Positions 9,937 through 33,524 of a stretch of DNA of 64,000 nt are shown piece after piece. This DNA comes from Paraspadella gotoi. Lineage: Eukaryota > Chaetognatha. Position numbers and translations under genes: made by a program. The first letter of the stretch is position 1. Each line of letters begins with the position of its first letter. Location of the stretch: assembly GCA_051294375.1 (NCBI GenBank), contig CM119264.1, positions 18,851,948-18,915,947 of the forward strand, written 5' to 3'. The notes below the pieces were generated by a model that made no database searches, had not been told where the DNA came from, and saw nothing but the letters and a program-made list of their open reading frames with translations.

Positions 9937-12580
9937 ATGCTCGTTCTCGGCCCCGACGGATCCAACGTAGAACTGACGGAAGAGGTGTTGGTGTTGCGCG
10001 ACCGGTGCTCGGCGGAACGATGGGTCAACTTGACGGAAGTTTTGACGGCCGAGGTCGTTAACGCCAAGACGTTGAAAGTTCACTTTGTCGATTTAAAAGA
10101 GCCTAAACTACGCGTCAAAGAGTGGACTCTTGATGCCGTCGATGAAGACGTAGTCAACGAATTCGTGTACAAACTTAAGGTACAGAAATCTAAATGACAA
10201 TATTGAAATTAGTAAATGGTTGAAAATTTACAAGCGCAGAAAAAGTAAAATGCCTAAATTCGAATCTTGGAAAAAAAGAGTCCGAGACCTTCTTCTTGGA
10301 ATTTGAGTGAAGGATTTGTCATACAAGCGTAAAATTGGAACTTGTCCAACGATTATGAACACGGGTCAAGGACTCGCTGCTTTAAAACTCATAAAAACCG
10401 CCCTAGATTTTTTTTCTCCTCGCTAAAAATGGACCCTCGCTTTCTCTCTTTCTTCTTCTCTTCAGGAATGTTTGGAAAAGAAATTTCCCGACCGACCAAA
10501 GAATCTTTTGGTCTTTATTAATCCTGGTTGCGGAAATTACACAGGTTTGCCAGTTTCTGCTTTGTTTTGCTTTCTTCTTTTCTTATTTTTGTAATATTTT
10601 AACTTGTAGAAACAGCTGGAAAATCGAAAGAATTTATTCATTTTACGGAAGAATTCGTAATTTTTTTTTTTTTTTGTTATCGAAAACCCCACAGTGAAAA
10701 TGAATATCTGTAAGAGAGAAAAGCTCATTCACCCTTAAGCCGTTTTTGTGGTAAAACGACTTTGTTTTGAGCCGAACGAGTGAGCAGGGCAATTATCTCT
10801 ATTTTTAGACGGCCATTTCTCCGCTCCTTTAGAGATAAAACCTGCCCCTCGTGAATTGATTTCCTCTCGAGAGTGAGGGAATTGGATACAACGTGTACTC
10901 TGTAACAATTTAGGATCATTTGTAACTCATATTTTCTTCTCTCATATTTTCTTTTCTTCAGCCTTATTTTCTTTTTCCACCTTCTCGTTTTTTTAAATTT
11001 TAAAATTACCAACTAGACAACAACTACCAACAACTACGACGACAACCGCCAATGTCTTTTTCACATCAACCATAATATTTTTTTCCCGCCAAAGGTCTCT
11101 CCATCTACGAGAAGGAGGTGGATCCCGTGTTCGCGCTCTGCGGCATCTCTACGGAAGTTGTGGTGACCCGTCGTCATGGAGACGCTCGGAATTCCCTGCG
11201 GCGCCGCGACCTGTCAGGGATCGATGGGGTCATCGTCATCGGCGGGGACGGTACGTTTTCCGACGCCGCTCAAGGTTTGCTGGAGCGGGCGCAAATGGAC
11301 GCCGAAATCGCAAAGCCGGACGACGCGGACGCTGGTCCCGCGAGCGAGGGATCTGCGGCGCTCTTTCCTGTCGATTCGTCGTCTAATTTTTCCTGGTCCG
11401 AGTTCCAACCGGCGCCATCTTCCATCCCCGTTCTCCACGTACCCGGTGGGAGCGGCAACGCCTACGCCACGGCCACGGCCGGCGTCCTCGATTCCGTCAC
11501 CGGCGCCATTCACGCGGCGCTGGGTCACGTAATGCGCACCGATGCCATCTCGTTGGCGCGGCTTTCCTCCAGCGTCCCGGCGTCGCTGAGCGACCTTGGC
11601 TCCGCGCCGTCCACCCTAGCCGGATTCTCGGTCCTTATGACCTGCTTTTCCAACCTCGATGTTCCGGCGCTGATGGTCTGGGATCAGAAGATGCGCAAAA
11701 AGTGGGGACCCTTTCGCTACTTCCTCTATCCATTCTTGATTCGCAAAGAGGAAGAGATGAAGCTTCGAGTCCGCTACGTTCCGGCCGAAGCCGACGATCC
11801 GCCCTCCGTCTGCCGCGCGGGATGTCAAAGATGCGCCAGAGGGAATGACGGAAAGAGCAACGAGAAGGTGTGGCCATAAATATAAAACGATACAATAAGG
11901 CAACAACGAGTAGCTTTGGTTGTTATTTACGGCAATAACAATTATGTTCACATCGCTGCGAGAAAGAAAGGGGTTTTTTTTACAATGTCAAAAAATTGTA
12001 ATTGTATCTAACGTAGGTGTGGAAGGAGACGGTGGCTGTCGAACCGACTGTCTCCTACCTTTCCTTGACGCCGCTGCGCCACCGCTTCTCCCGCTTCGGC
12101 GTGCTGCCCTACGACCATCTAGGCGACGGGCGCATGACTTTCCTTTCGATCTCCCAAGCCGCCAGAGTCGCCACCATCCTCCACTACGCGCGCATTCGAG
12201 TCGACGATTTTTTTCAGAAGGATTCTTCGCCTTTTTTCGTCGTTGCCAAGGAGATGGTGGTAGAAGACATTTCGACGACCTCCCAGCCGCGCAAGATTTT
12301 CGTAGGGATGGAGGAGACGGTTGACGTGATGAAGTGTCCCGTCCACATTCGCGTGCATCGGCAGCTTTTAAAGACTTACGGTATGGGGATGCGCGATTTG
12401 AGCGGCGCCCCGACTCGCCCTTCCGTCGGCGTTGCAAGATTTCTTCTCGGAAAAGTCGTTAAGGTCGCCGTCGTCGTCGCCGTTGTCGTCGTCGCGTACA
12501 AGAAGGGGAATTGTAAAACGCGTCTCCTTGGCATGATGGAAAACGTATGGGGATTACGATCATGGAAAACTTGGTGTTGA
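9937..12580 (+). CDS. Ceramide-kinase-like lipid kinase, paralog A
   Basis: Four exons: 9937-10179, 10466-10544, 11095-11867, 12017-12580; about 552 residues. The family phosphorylates ceramide (or sphingosine) with ATP at membranes. Exon 1 resembles a shortened N-terminal PH-like module. The DAGK-type catalytic domain follows: RPKNLLVFINPGCGN, then VIGGDGTFSDAAQGLLERAQ, then HVPGGSGNAYA. The motif CRAGCQRC fits the CXXXCXXC signature specific to ceramide kinases. The LRHRFSRFG...LGDG and VHIRVHRQLLKTYGMG segments also match that family. Oddities are that the usual GGKG-type loop reads GCGNYTG, the late DGE motif is altered, and the C-terminus carries a Val/Ala-rich hydrophobic stretch followed by Lys, like a tail anchor. 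The paralog at 14201 lies downstream in the same orientation. Sphingosine kinase is the main alternative. Confidence 0.82.
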
Positions 12581-14200
12581 GCGTGTTGGTGGACGGTAGG
12601 ATAAGAACGTGGTACTTTCGTATGTACTTAAATCAAGAAATACATATAAAATTTAGATAATACAAACTATCTTCCTAACATGAAAAGTTTTTTATAATAA
12701 TCGATTTTTAATTGTTAATTGTTCTTATTTTTTCCGAGAAATATTTTTCTGCATTTAATCTAAACATAAATGTTATATGGATATTTGTATATATATTTTA
12801 TATATAAATTTCTGTACACGCCATAGAATACTTCAAAATTCTAAATCGTGCCAATTTTTTTCTAATGATTTTGTTCATGCTTATGATTTTTATAAGTAAT
12901 CGTGTTGGCCACAAAAAGTCTACTTCATTCAATGGTGATTTTTGTATGAATAAAACTTTAAAAAAGACATCTTGGAAAACTCTTGGCAAAATTTTTTTTT
13001 CTGAAAGAGAAGTGAGACAACAATTTAAGTATTCTTGTGAATCAAAGGGTAATGCAATTGTAAGTTGGTTGACTAAGAAAATTTATTTTGAGATAATAGA
13101 TACAATGTAGATTTTAAACGCCAAAAGAATTGAATGGTGAGGAAAGATGCAGATGAGCAAAGATTAGTTATTTGGTTGAGGGTCCCGGTTGTTGAGGAGA
13201 TTCGCGATGATCTCTGGAGAGCAACTGATAGGCGTTGGAAGAATGATTTACATTCAATTGAGTTGGTTTTGACCCATCGCCTGGCAAGACAAAAGTTTCT
13301 AGTACTAGTAGGCCGAGAATCCGTGGTTGTAATCCGATTATTTGCGGCATCTGTAATCTTCTCTTGAACGAAAACAAAAGAACCGTTTTCAATATGAACA
13401 CAGTTACAGCTAAATTGAAAAACCTCAAGCCTCGAGAATAAATACGTGCTACATTAATTAATACTATGATTTGGAAAATTTGGTGGCTCTAGAAAGAAAT
13501 TTCACATATTAAGATCATGATACATAAAAGAGACTAGTCTAAATCTTTAATATGGTTAGTACTTAGTAGGTTGCTGATTGCTTGATCTATCAAAATTCGA
13601 AACATGCAGATAAAAATAATATCTAATTTACAGTATGATTGTAATGGATGAAGTGCAATTCTTTAAAAGTTGAAAAGACATCACATGGACACTTTACACA
13701 GGAATTACTTAATACTAACTTTAAAAATAATTAATGCTAAAAAAGTCCAGAAAAGAAAGTGGCTCACCAATTTTTCGCTCAAGGCTGAAATTTTCAAACT
13801 CACCGGAAAATTGATTCTCGAGCGGAAATTTAATTCGATTAATGTTTCTTATTTTCTTATGTATAACGAATTTACGGAAACCCCACATCATTTTAGCAAA
13901 AGCACTATTTGGTTGTCAATTTATCGACTAATCTAATATTTTTTTATTAAATCTCATCATTGACCTCATCAACTTAACCGAGAAAAATATCGAAATTTCG
14001 ACGAAAAACCGCAATTTTGAAATCTGGGATAGACATTTTTCTCACTGCACTTCGACCCTAAGAAAAACTCCCCAATACAAACTACCAACTCTCTTTCTCT
14101 TCTTATCGATCTTTTTAGCCCGGATTCTTCCTCGATCACCCCAAAAAAATATTCTTTCTTAGCTTATCCTCATTATCAAGTAACGTTTGAAAATCCAATT
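12581..14200. other. Intergenic between the two lipid kinase genes
   Basis: Mostly AT-rich. Short open frames near 12865-13367 have a faint zinc-finger-transposon flavour but nothing I can support. The final 100 bases are the 5' flank of paralog B. Confidence 0.5.
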
Positions 14201-16480
14201 ATGCTCGTTCTCGGCCCGGACGGTTCCAACGCGGAACTCAAGAAGAAGGCGTTGGTGTTGCGAGATGGACGTTCGGTGGAACGAACGGTGAAGCTGACGG
14301 AAGTGTTGAAGGCGGAGGTGGTCAAAGTCAAAACCTTGAAGATCTACTTCGTAGACTTAAAGGAGCCGAAGCTTCGCGTTAAGGAGTGGACGCTGAGCGT
14401 TATCGATGGAGACGTCGCTCACGATTTCGTGGACAAACTGATGGTGAAAGATTCTGTCATTAAACATTCCGTGAAGAATTATGCTTTCATAATATAATAT
14501 TAATGATATTATCGTAATCATCATAATTAATTGACTGCGACCTTTTGATTTATCTTTTTAATATCTAGAGCCGCCTGGAGAACGAGTTTCCCGATCGGCC
14601 GAAAAGGATTCTCGCATTCATAAATCCCGGATGCGGAAACTTTAAAGGTTCGAAAACTTTAAATTCATCTTTATTAACCCCTAAACTGACCTTACCAAAC
14701 TTACCCTCGATAGTTTTCCCTCATTCACTTACGGTAAACTTTGACCTTGTAAATACCATTGTAATAGACTTAGCATCTGAGCATTTTCACCGATGTTTCG
14801 GATCCTCCCGACTCCCCCCCACCCGCCCCCCCCCACTGTTTTGTTATAACCTTTTTGAAGAATAAATCATTCTTAACCTGAAAATTGTTGCATCCACAAA
14901 AATCTTTTTTTTCTCTCTATCTTCTCTCCTAACACTATCAGGTCTCTCCATATTCAAAGAAGAGGTGCAACCGGTTTTCGATCTGTGTGGCATCTCCACA
15001 GAGGTCATCGTGACGACCCACCATTCGCAAGCTCGAACCACTCTCTGGTCGCGACGCCTCGACGACATCGACGCCATTCTCGTCGTCGGCGGCGATGGCA
15101 CCTTTTGCGACGCCGCTCAGGGCTTGTTGGAGAGAGCACAGGTTGTGTTGCTGTTTGTGTGATTTACCGTTGCTTTTTAATATTGTTTTTTGGTCACAGT
15201 TATTTTTTGTCCAAACTCTCCTTACTAAGCAAACCCATTGAATTACGGCGCCTAAACGCGCGACCTCCGCCACTCTGACATTTTATCTTTCCGTTTCGTG
15301 CGCTAAGGTGGACGCCGGCATCTCGGCGGGAATCGATCCACGGCTCGCCGGTGCTGTCCGTGTCGGAGATGACGAGGAAGTCGAAAGAAATCGACACGTG
15401 GGTTGTGCACTCCTTCCAGCGCCGAGCACCGACTGGACCGAGGTGGCCTTTGTTTCTCCCTCTCTGCCGATGATTCACATTCCTGGTGGAAGCGGCAACG
15501 CCTACGCCATGGTGGCGGCCGGTGTTCACGATTACACGACCAACGCCCTACACGCGGCGCTGGGTCACGTGATGCGAACCGATGTGGCGTCTTTCGCCGA
15601 GCTGTCCCCGGCGTCAGGATCGACCGACGACCCTCGAAAGACCCCGTCGACCTTCGTCGGATTCTCTTGCCTCATTGGAGGCGTGACCAACCTGGAGCTG
15701 ACAAATACGATTAAGTTCGATATGAAGATGCGTCAGTGGTTGGGGCCTTTCCGCTACTTCCTTTACCCGTTTTTTATGTTATTCGTGAAGCAAGAAAAGA
15801 TTCGTCTCAAGGTGAGGTTCCTTGAAGAACCCGACGACGGCGCCGCGCCCTTGGTTTGCCGCGTGGGTTGTCTCCGTTGCGCCAAGAAAAACGAGGCTGC
15901 CGTCGAACGCGAGTGGAAAGAAGCGACGGTAGAGGAACTGAACATGGCGCTATTCTGTCTTTCCTCCCTTCGCCACCGCTTTACCCAATTCGGCCTCTTG
16001 CCCTTCGCTCATGTCGGCGACGGGATCCTCACTTTTATCACGGGCAACGCGCCCAAGATAGCGTCGAATTTACACTACAGCGGCTCTCGGATCGACGATT
16101 ACATCATCATGGACTCCACGCCCTACTCTATCGCGACGCCCGAGATGGTTATAGAGGCGGAACAAGTCCAGGACATCAAGCACTATGTGATGATGGAAGA
16201 GACATGGCAGGAGATGAAGGGTCCCGTTCACGTCCGCGTGCATCGTCAACTCTTAAAGACTTACGGGATGGGGATGCGCGATTTGAGCGGCGCCCCGACG
16301 CGCCCTTCCATCGGCGTTGCAAGATTCCTTCTCGGAAAAGCCTTTAAGGTCGCCTTCGTCGTCGCCGTTGTCGTCGTCGCGTACAAAAAGGGAGAGTGGA
16401 AGAAGTGGGCGGAATGGGCGGGGGCAGCCGCGAAAGAGAGGAGCGTTTGTTTGGCGGGTGCACTCGCCGTTTTGCGGTGA
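14201..16480 (+). CDS. Ceramide-kinase-like lipid kinase, paralog B
   Basis: Four exons: 14201-14443, 14569-14647, 14942-15141, 15308-16480; about 564 residues. The layout matches paralog A: a short PH-like N-terminus, INPGCGNFKG, VVGGDGTFCDAAQGLLERAQ, HIPGGSGNAYA, CRVGCLRC (ceramide-kinase CXXXCXXC), LRHRFTQFG...VGDG and VHVRVHRQLLKTYGMG. It ends in a hydrophobic Val/Ala stretch followed by lysines. Exons 1 and 2 have exactly the same lengths and phases as in paralog A. Intron 3 does not: here it follows LLERAQ, whereas A has an intron after its Cys motif that B lacks. Function is inferred as ceramide phosphorylation, with the same reservation about the altered glycine loop. Tandem placement and identical orientation indicate local duplication. 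Confidence 0.83.
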
Positions 16481-17315
16481 AGGTTCTCTTCAATTCTGGT
16501 TTTCTGAATCATCTATGCATCCGAAGGCATTAGATTAGATCGGTATTAGATCGGTTTTTACGTAAACAAATTTGTACATAAACAATTTCTAATTAATAAT
16601 TTCTTGTGCTTATGATACCTCTTTAACAACAAAAATTTAAAAATAGATTTTAGAATTAATTTTGGTGTTTCAGGTACATTTTGTTTTATCGACATATTGT
16701 GGCGGTATATTCACACCGCCTCACGTCCATCATCGTTCAGCCAATCCCATTGGCTCAGAGGGGGAACACATCCCTTGGCCTTGTGTTCCATCCACAGTCC
16801 TTCCCTCTGGGTTGGCAAAGCGTCCTCGGGTAACCGCGCCAGTGACTGGAGGCGTCACTGAGGGTCGGAAGCCCCTATAGCCAACAATGAGGTGCCCCAT
16901 CCCAATGGGCATCACAGGCAACCGGGCTGTTGCCATAATATAGTGTTTATTAGATTCACTGGTGTTGTAAATAATACATGCACGTGAAATCTTATTTATT
17001 TAAAAATTGAACAGTAGTTTCCTTAAAAACAAAAAGTAATTCTGAAACGACGGAAAAAATAGCGCGGAATGTGTAGACAATATCTTTATGTATCAGGTTA
17101 TCAGGTTAGAAGCGTCAATCTAATCTAATAATCAGGGATAATTAATAATTCTCAAACAAATAGTTAATGTAATTAATCAATCAAATAAAAGAACATCCCT
17201 TATGTCAAGAATTATCTTCAAATGAACTAGAAATACTACATAGCAGATAGCACGATAAGAATAGAACTTTTAGCGATTATAGCAATTAAGTTTTATATCA
17301 GAAGTGCCAAAATAG
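16481..17315. other. Intergenic with a GC-rich island
   Basis: A GC-rich island spans about 16700-16935 in otherwise AT-rich DNA and is open in one frame on each strand. Neither translation is recognisable. It could be a transposon remnant or the 3' untranslated region of the upstream kinase gene. Confidence 0.45.
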
Positions 17316-18428
17316 TCAAGCGTCCCCAATAACATTCCCTTCTCTCTCGTCCACTCCTCCAACGTTCTCATCCTCGTTCACTTCCTCAACATTTCCTTCT
17401 TCTTCTTTCACTCCCGCGACCTCTCCGTCTTCATCGTGCGCGCCTGACAATCTTGCCGAGGTTCCTTTCAGCTGTCCCAGTCGCTCCTCCCGTCGTTCGT
17501 CGTGGTGTCGAACCTTCGCGTGCATGAAGTCGTCCAAGTGGCAGAAGCGACAAGAACGCGCGCAACGTTTGCGCATGTAGATCGGGTCGCTCTGGCATGC
17601 TCCGTGGTGCGCCCAGTGGACGCAAAATTCCGCCACTCGAAAATCATCGAAACAGGGTTTGAGGACTGATAATAAAATATAAGAAGGGTAAAAAACTGAT
17701 ACTTTTTTTTTTAAGGAGTGACCACCCTATGTCACTGGCTTGTTTATGCCGACACCATTACACTTTAACCAGCGTGACCGTGAGGGAATTGAACCCGGTT
17801 GGTGAACGAGTACTTAGCTGTCCATTGTCCAAAAACCAATGGGACGAGCTGAGTTTCACCAAAGCTATACGGGAGGCGAATTTAGGATTCGCCACAAAGT
17901 GTCCTTTTTTTAATCTCACATCCGCAGAATCCGCAAGTTGCGCCGCAGTATTTTTGCATTTTGTTTGGATAAACGCTGCAAAATCCGCTTCTCGCCCATT
18001 TGACGCAGCGGGCGTCGCGGTCGTGGCAGATGTAGCGCTGAGTCCGCCAAAAGTGGTGCAGCGGTGACAAGGAGACGCTACCGCGGGAGACGCCGGCTGA
18101 AGATGCAGACAGCGGGAAAATCAAAATCAAAATTTAAGATAAATTGAATAAATTGAATAAATCGAATCAGGGTGCTACATGTGAATTTTTTTGTTGCAAG
18201 CAGCGAAGTAAAACAATTTGCAATTAAAGAATATAGGAAAAATAGCAGGACTGTGTAAAATTAAATCTTTTAAAATTTGTTATGCTCACCTCTCACGTAT
18301 TTCGGCAATACGTGCCAATGAAAACTCCTTCCGTGTCTTCGCTGCGGAAGTGGGTGAACTTTAAGCTCGTCTCCATGGATACGAATCACAAAGGCAAAAA
18401 ATAAAATCAATACGGACCACGTAGTCAT
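17316..18428 (-). CDS. Secreted protein with ShKT domains
   Basis: Minus-strand gene with exons at 18428-18290, 18096-17920 and about 17666-17316, roughly 220 residues. It starts with a signal peptide (MTTWSVLILFFAFVIRIHG); an upstream in-frame Met at 18473 is possible. Exon 2 encodes a complete six-cysteine ShKT domain with the usual spacing (C..D...C..W...G.C......M...C...C..C). Exon 3 encodes a second, with FCVHWAHHGAC and MRKRCARSCRFC, then an acidic Glu/Asp/Val-rich tail. ShKT domains occur in many secreted invertebrate enzymes and ligands; no enzyme domain is present, so the role is unknown. The first Cys of domain 2 is in frame only if the five-A run at 17640-17644 is one base too long. 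Otherwise an alternative acceptor gives a domain with five Cys. Confidence 0.72.
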
Positions 18429-30581
<12,153 letters not shown>

Positions 30582-33469
30582 ATGCTGTTTCTCGTCCTTC
30601 TCCCTTCGCCCACCGTCGCCTGGCGTCAACGTCACCCCGAGCGGCGGCAGTGCGAGCACATCACGATCCCGATGTGTCGCGGCATCGGGTACAACCTCAC
30701 CTACATGCCGAATCAATTCAACCACGAGACTCAAGAGGAGGCCGGGCTGGAGGTGCACCAATTCTGGCCGCTGGTGGAGATTCAATGCTCCCCCCATCTC
30801 CGCTTCTTCCTCTGCTCAATGTACGCACCCATCTGTATCCCCAACTACGTCAAACCCTTGCCGGCTTGCAGGTAAAAACGTCAAAGAATAGAAATTGACT
30901 TGGCTTTGTTATGTAAGTAAGGTGTTAGTATTACTGATTAGCGGTAATGGTCAGTTTCAAAATTTTGTTTAACATTAATGTTATCCATAGAGATACGGTT
31001 AACAATTAATATGTACGTATACCAGCAGCAACCATTTTGTATTAATAATAAAAACTACAAAAAAGCTAAATATATTATACCTTAAAGCGTATTATAATTA
31101 AATATGCCGCCCAGTCTTCTATCAGAGTAGATATCTTCTTGGTCGTCGTGGGTGTTCCGAAAAATGTTGCAGGCGGGGAATCTCAAGACGCTTCCGCGCG
31201 AATGCGAAAAATTCCCCCCGTTTCCGATTTCGCTACATTTTTTTTCTCGCAAAACTTATTCTTGGAAAAATAAAAGTAGATGTATATATTTTTTTTTGGA
31301 GAATCCCACTCGATGCTAAAGGGTCAAATCACGAAATATTCTTCAACGCAAAAAAGAAATATTTTTTATATTTTTCTTCCGATTCATTATTTTAGCAATA
31401 TTTTTGCGGGGTTTATCCAGAGTGGTTCGGATTATCCGTCCACCTTTCATCACATATTTTGGCAATAAAAAATTAGAACTTGCTGCCCGATTCCTCTTCC
31501 GCCTCCGCACGTGTGTAGCCGATTCGGCTGGGGGAAAGTATCTGATCAAGGAAAAAACCAGACAAGTAATACTTTGTGTTTTTTTCTAAGGGAAAGTGGC
31601 AAAAATAGCGCGAAATCGGGAACATCTTTCCTGGGTTTTTTTTTTGGCGAAAAAAGTCTATTTTTCACCCACAGAAAATAAAAAAAAAATTTCTGGTTGA
31701 TTCCCAAAATAACGAGTTCTTCGTGAATAAACAAAGAAAGTTTTTATTTGGGAAAAAAAAGGAAAAACCGGAGAAGAGAGAGGGAGGAGAACATCTCGCA
31801 TATTTCGTGAAAGAGAGAGATTTCTTGCTGCAAAAATATTCTGACCCCTTCGCACTCCAGGGGCCCCCGAGGGAAGATGTTCTCGAGGTTTCCACTCTTT
31901 TCTTACTAATTGAACCAATCATTATCCAAACTTGTCCTGGGGGAAACTTCCAGCCCGGAGGGGGTGGTTGGGGATAAAAAAGGGGGTCAGGCAGTGGAAG
32001 ACGGGAAGGGGGTATAGAGAGAGAGGGTCGATAACTCGACGCAATAATGCGAGGGGGTTTGAAAACGGGGTTCGAGTGGGAGGAAAAGGAGGGGCAGAGT
32101 ACATAAGATGAAAAAAAATGTTGGAAGAGATCGAAGGGGAGGAGGAACGAATCGGATACACAGGAAGTGAGAGTGAATAAAGATGGAGAATTAAAAAAGA
32201 ATTCGAGGAATAGAAAAAAAGATGGATGGAGAGAGTTACAGAGATAATATGGGGACTTGCTTAGAAGGGTAAGGACTGAAGAGAGTTGAATGAAAAATCC
32301 AAAAAAGGAAAGTTAAGTGTGAAATATGATATATCGTGTTGTACAGCTTTTATTTTGTAAGAAGTTGTTAGTAAGAATAAGGAAATCGGGAAGCTAAAGG
32401 AATTATAGTGAGAAAAAACTTTGAAGCGAAGATTGAGTTGCTCATCGGCGGACCCGAAGCCTTCGACTTGGGATCGATCGTGTTCGTCGATCTCTAATCC
32501 TCTATACACCCCATTTTACATAATCAAAACATTGAAAAATCCCTCTCGGGGATTTTCTTTTTTCTTTTTTTTTTTTGCCTAGGGAATTCCCCTCAGACTT
32601 CATAATTTCTCTTTTATTTGTGTACATTTGTTGCTCCCTTCTTCGTGAGAGAAGAGGGAAAGAGCGATCGAGAGAGAGAGAGACTGAGAACGACCATCGC
32701 GTTACTTAGATGAAATTAATTGGTTTTAATGAACGTCGGTGTTGAAGTTAAAGTCGAGAAATGCTACTCGTTATTGAAATAAATTAGTTCCGCGATAGAG
32801 AGCGAGAGAACGAGAGAGAGCAAGAAAAAGTGAGTGTAAAAACTTTTTTTTTTTGCTCGTAGCTGTGGAGTGAGGGAGGGGATAGAAGAGGCGGAAAGGC
32901 AGTGCTGAGAGAAGGGGGGGGGAAATCTGAGGGGGAAGTCATGGTGGTCGAAAGGAGATATGGTAGTGGATGATGGGTGAGTTGGGAAGCGAAGCTCGAC
33001 GAACTTGGTGGTTTTCAGGGTTTGGGAATTGTATTTGCAATCTGGAGAGTCGTTCAAGCGAGGAAAGAGGGGGGGGAGAAAAAGAAGAAAACTCTCGGGG
33101 TCATCCAGCGAGGAACTGATCACTGATCATTGTTCACGGGATCAAGTTTTATGGGGGGAACCGTGGGTCTCTTTTCGCGAGGGAGTTTCGAACGAGGACG
33201 AAAAATCGAGTGGTCTTCAAATCCAAGGATCGGTTTTCGGTCGAAAGCGGGGAAAGGGGTGAAGAGATATCGATGGGCGATGGACGGTGAAGAAAAGGCT
33301 TCCTTGGTGATTCGGTGATTCGGTGAGGCTGGCTGGTGGTTATCCCGATTGGTAGCGATTTGGTACAAGAGTAGTGGGGAAAGAAAAAAGAACGAGAGAG
33401 ATAATCCCACCATCGGTACTCGGAAAAATCTTTCAGGGTTAAGAGGCATCTGCGTGTCTTTTTTCGAGT

Positions 33470-33524
<55 letters not shown>

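Noticed and set aside
12865-13367. Possible FLYWCH zinc-finger transposon remnant
   Set aside because: One open segment (GHKKSTSFNGDFCMNK) has a faint FLYWCH spacing, but the required downstream Cys/His pattern is absent.
9937-16480. Sphingosine kinase as the primary call for the two lipid kinases
   Set aside because: The CXXXCXXC motif and the N-terminal PH-like module point to ceramide kinase, although the GGSGN motif is sphingosine-kinase-like; kept as an alternative.
17750-17800. tRNA T-arm-like sequence in the ShKT gene intron
   Set aside because: The T-stem has only three pairs and no cloverleaf can be drawn.
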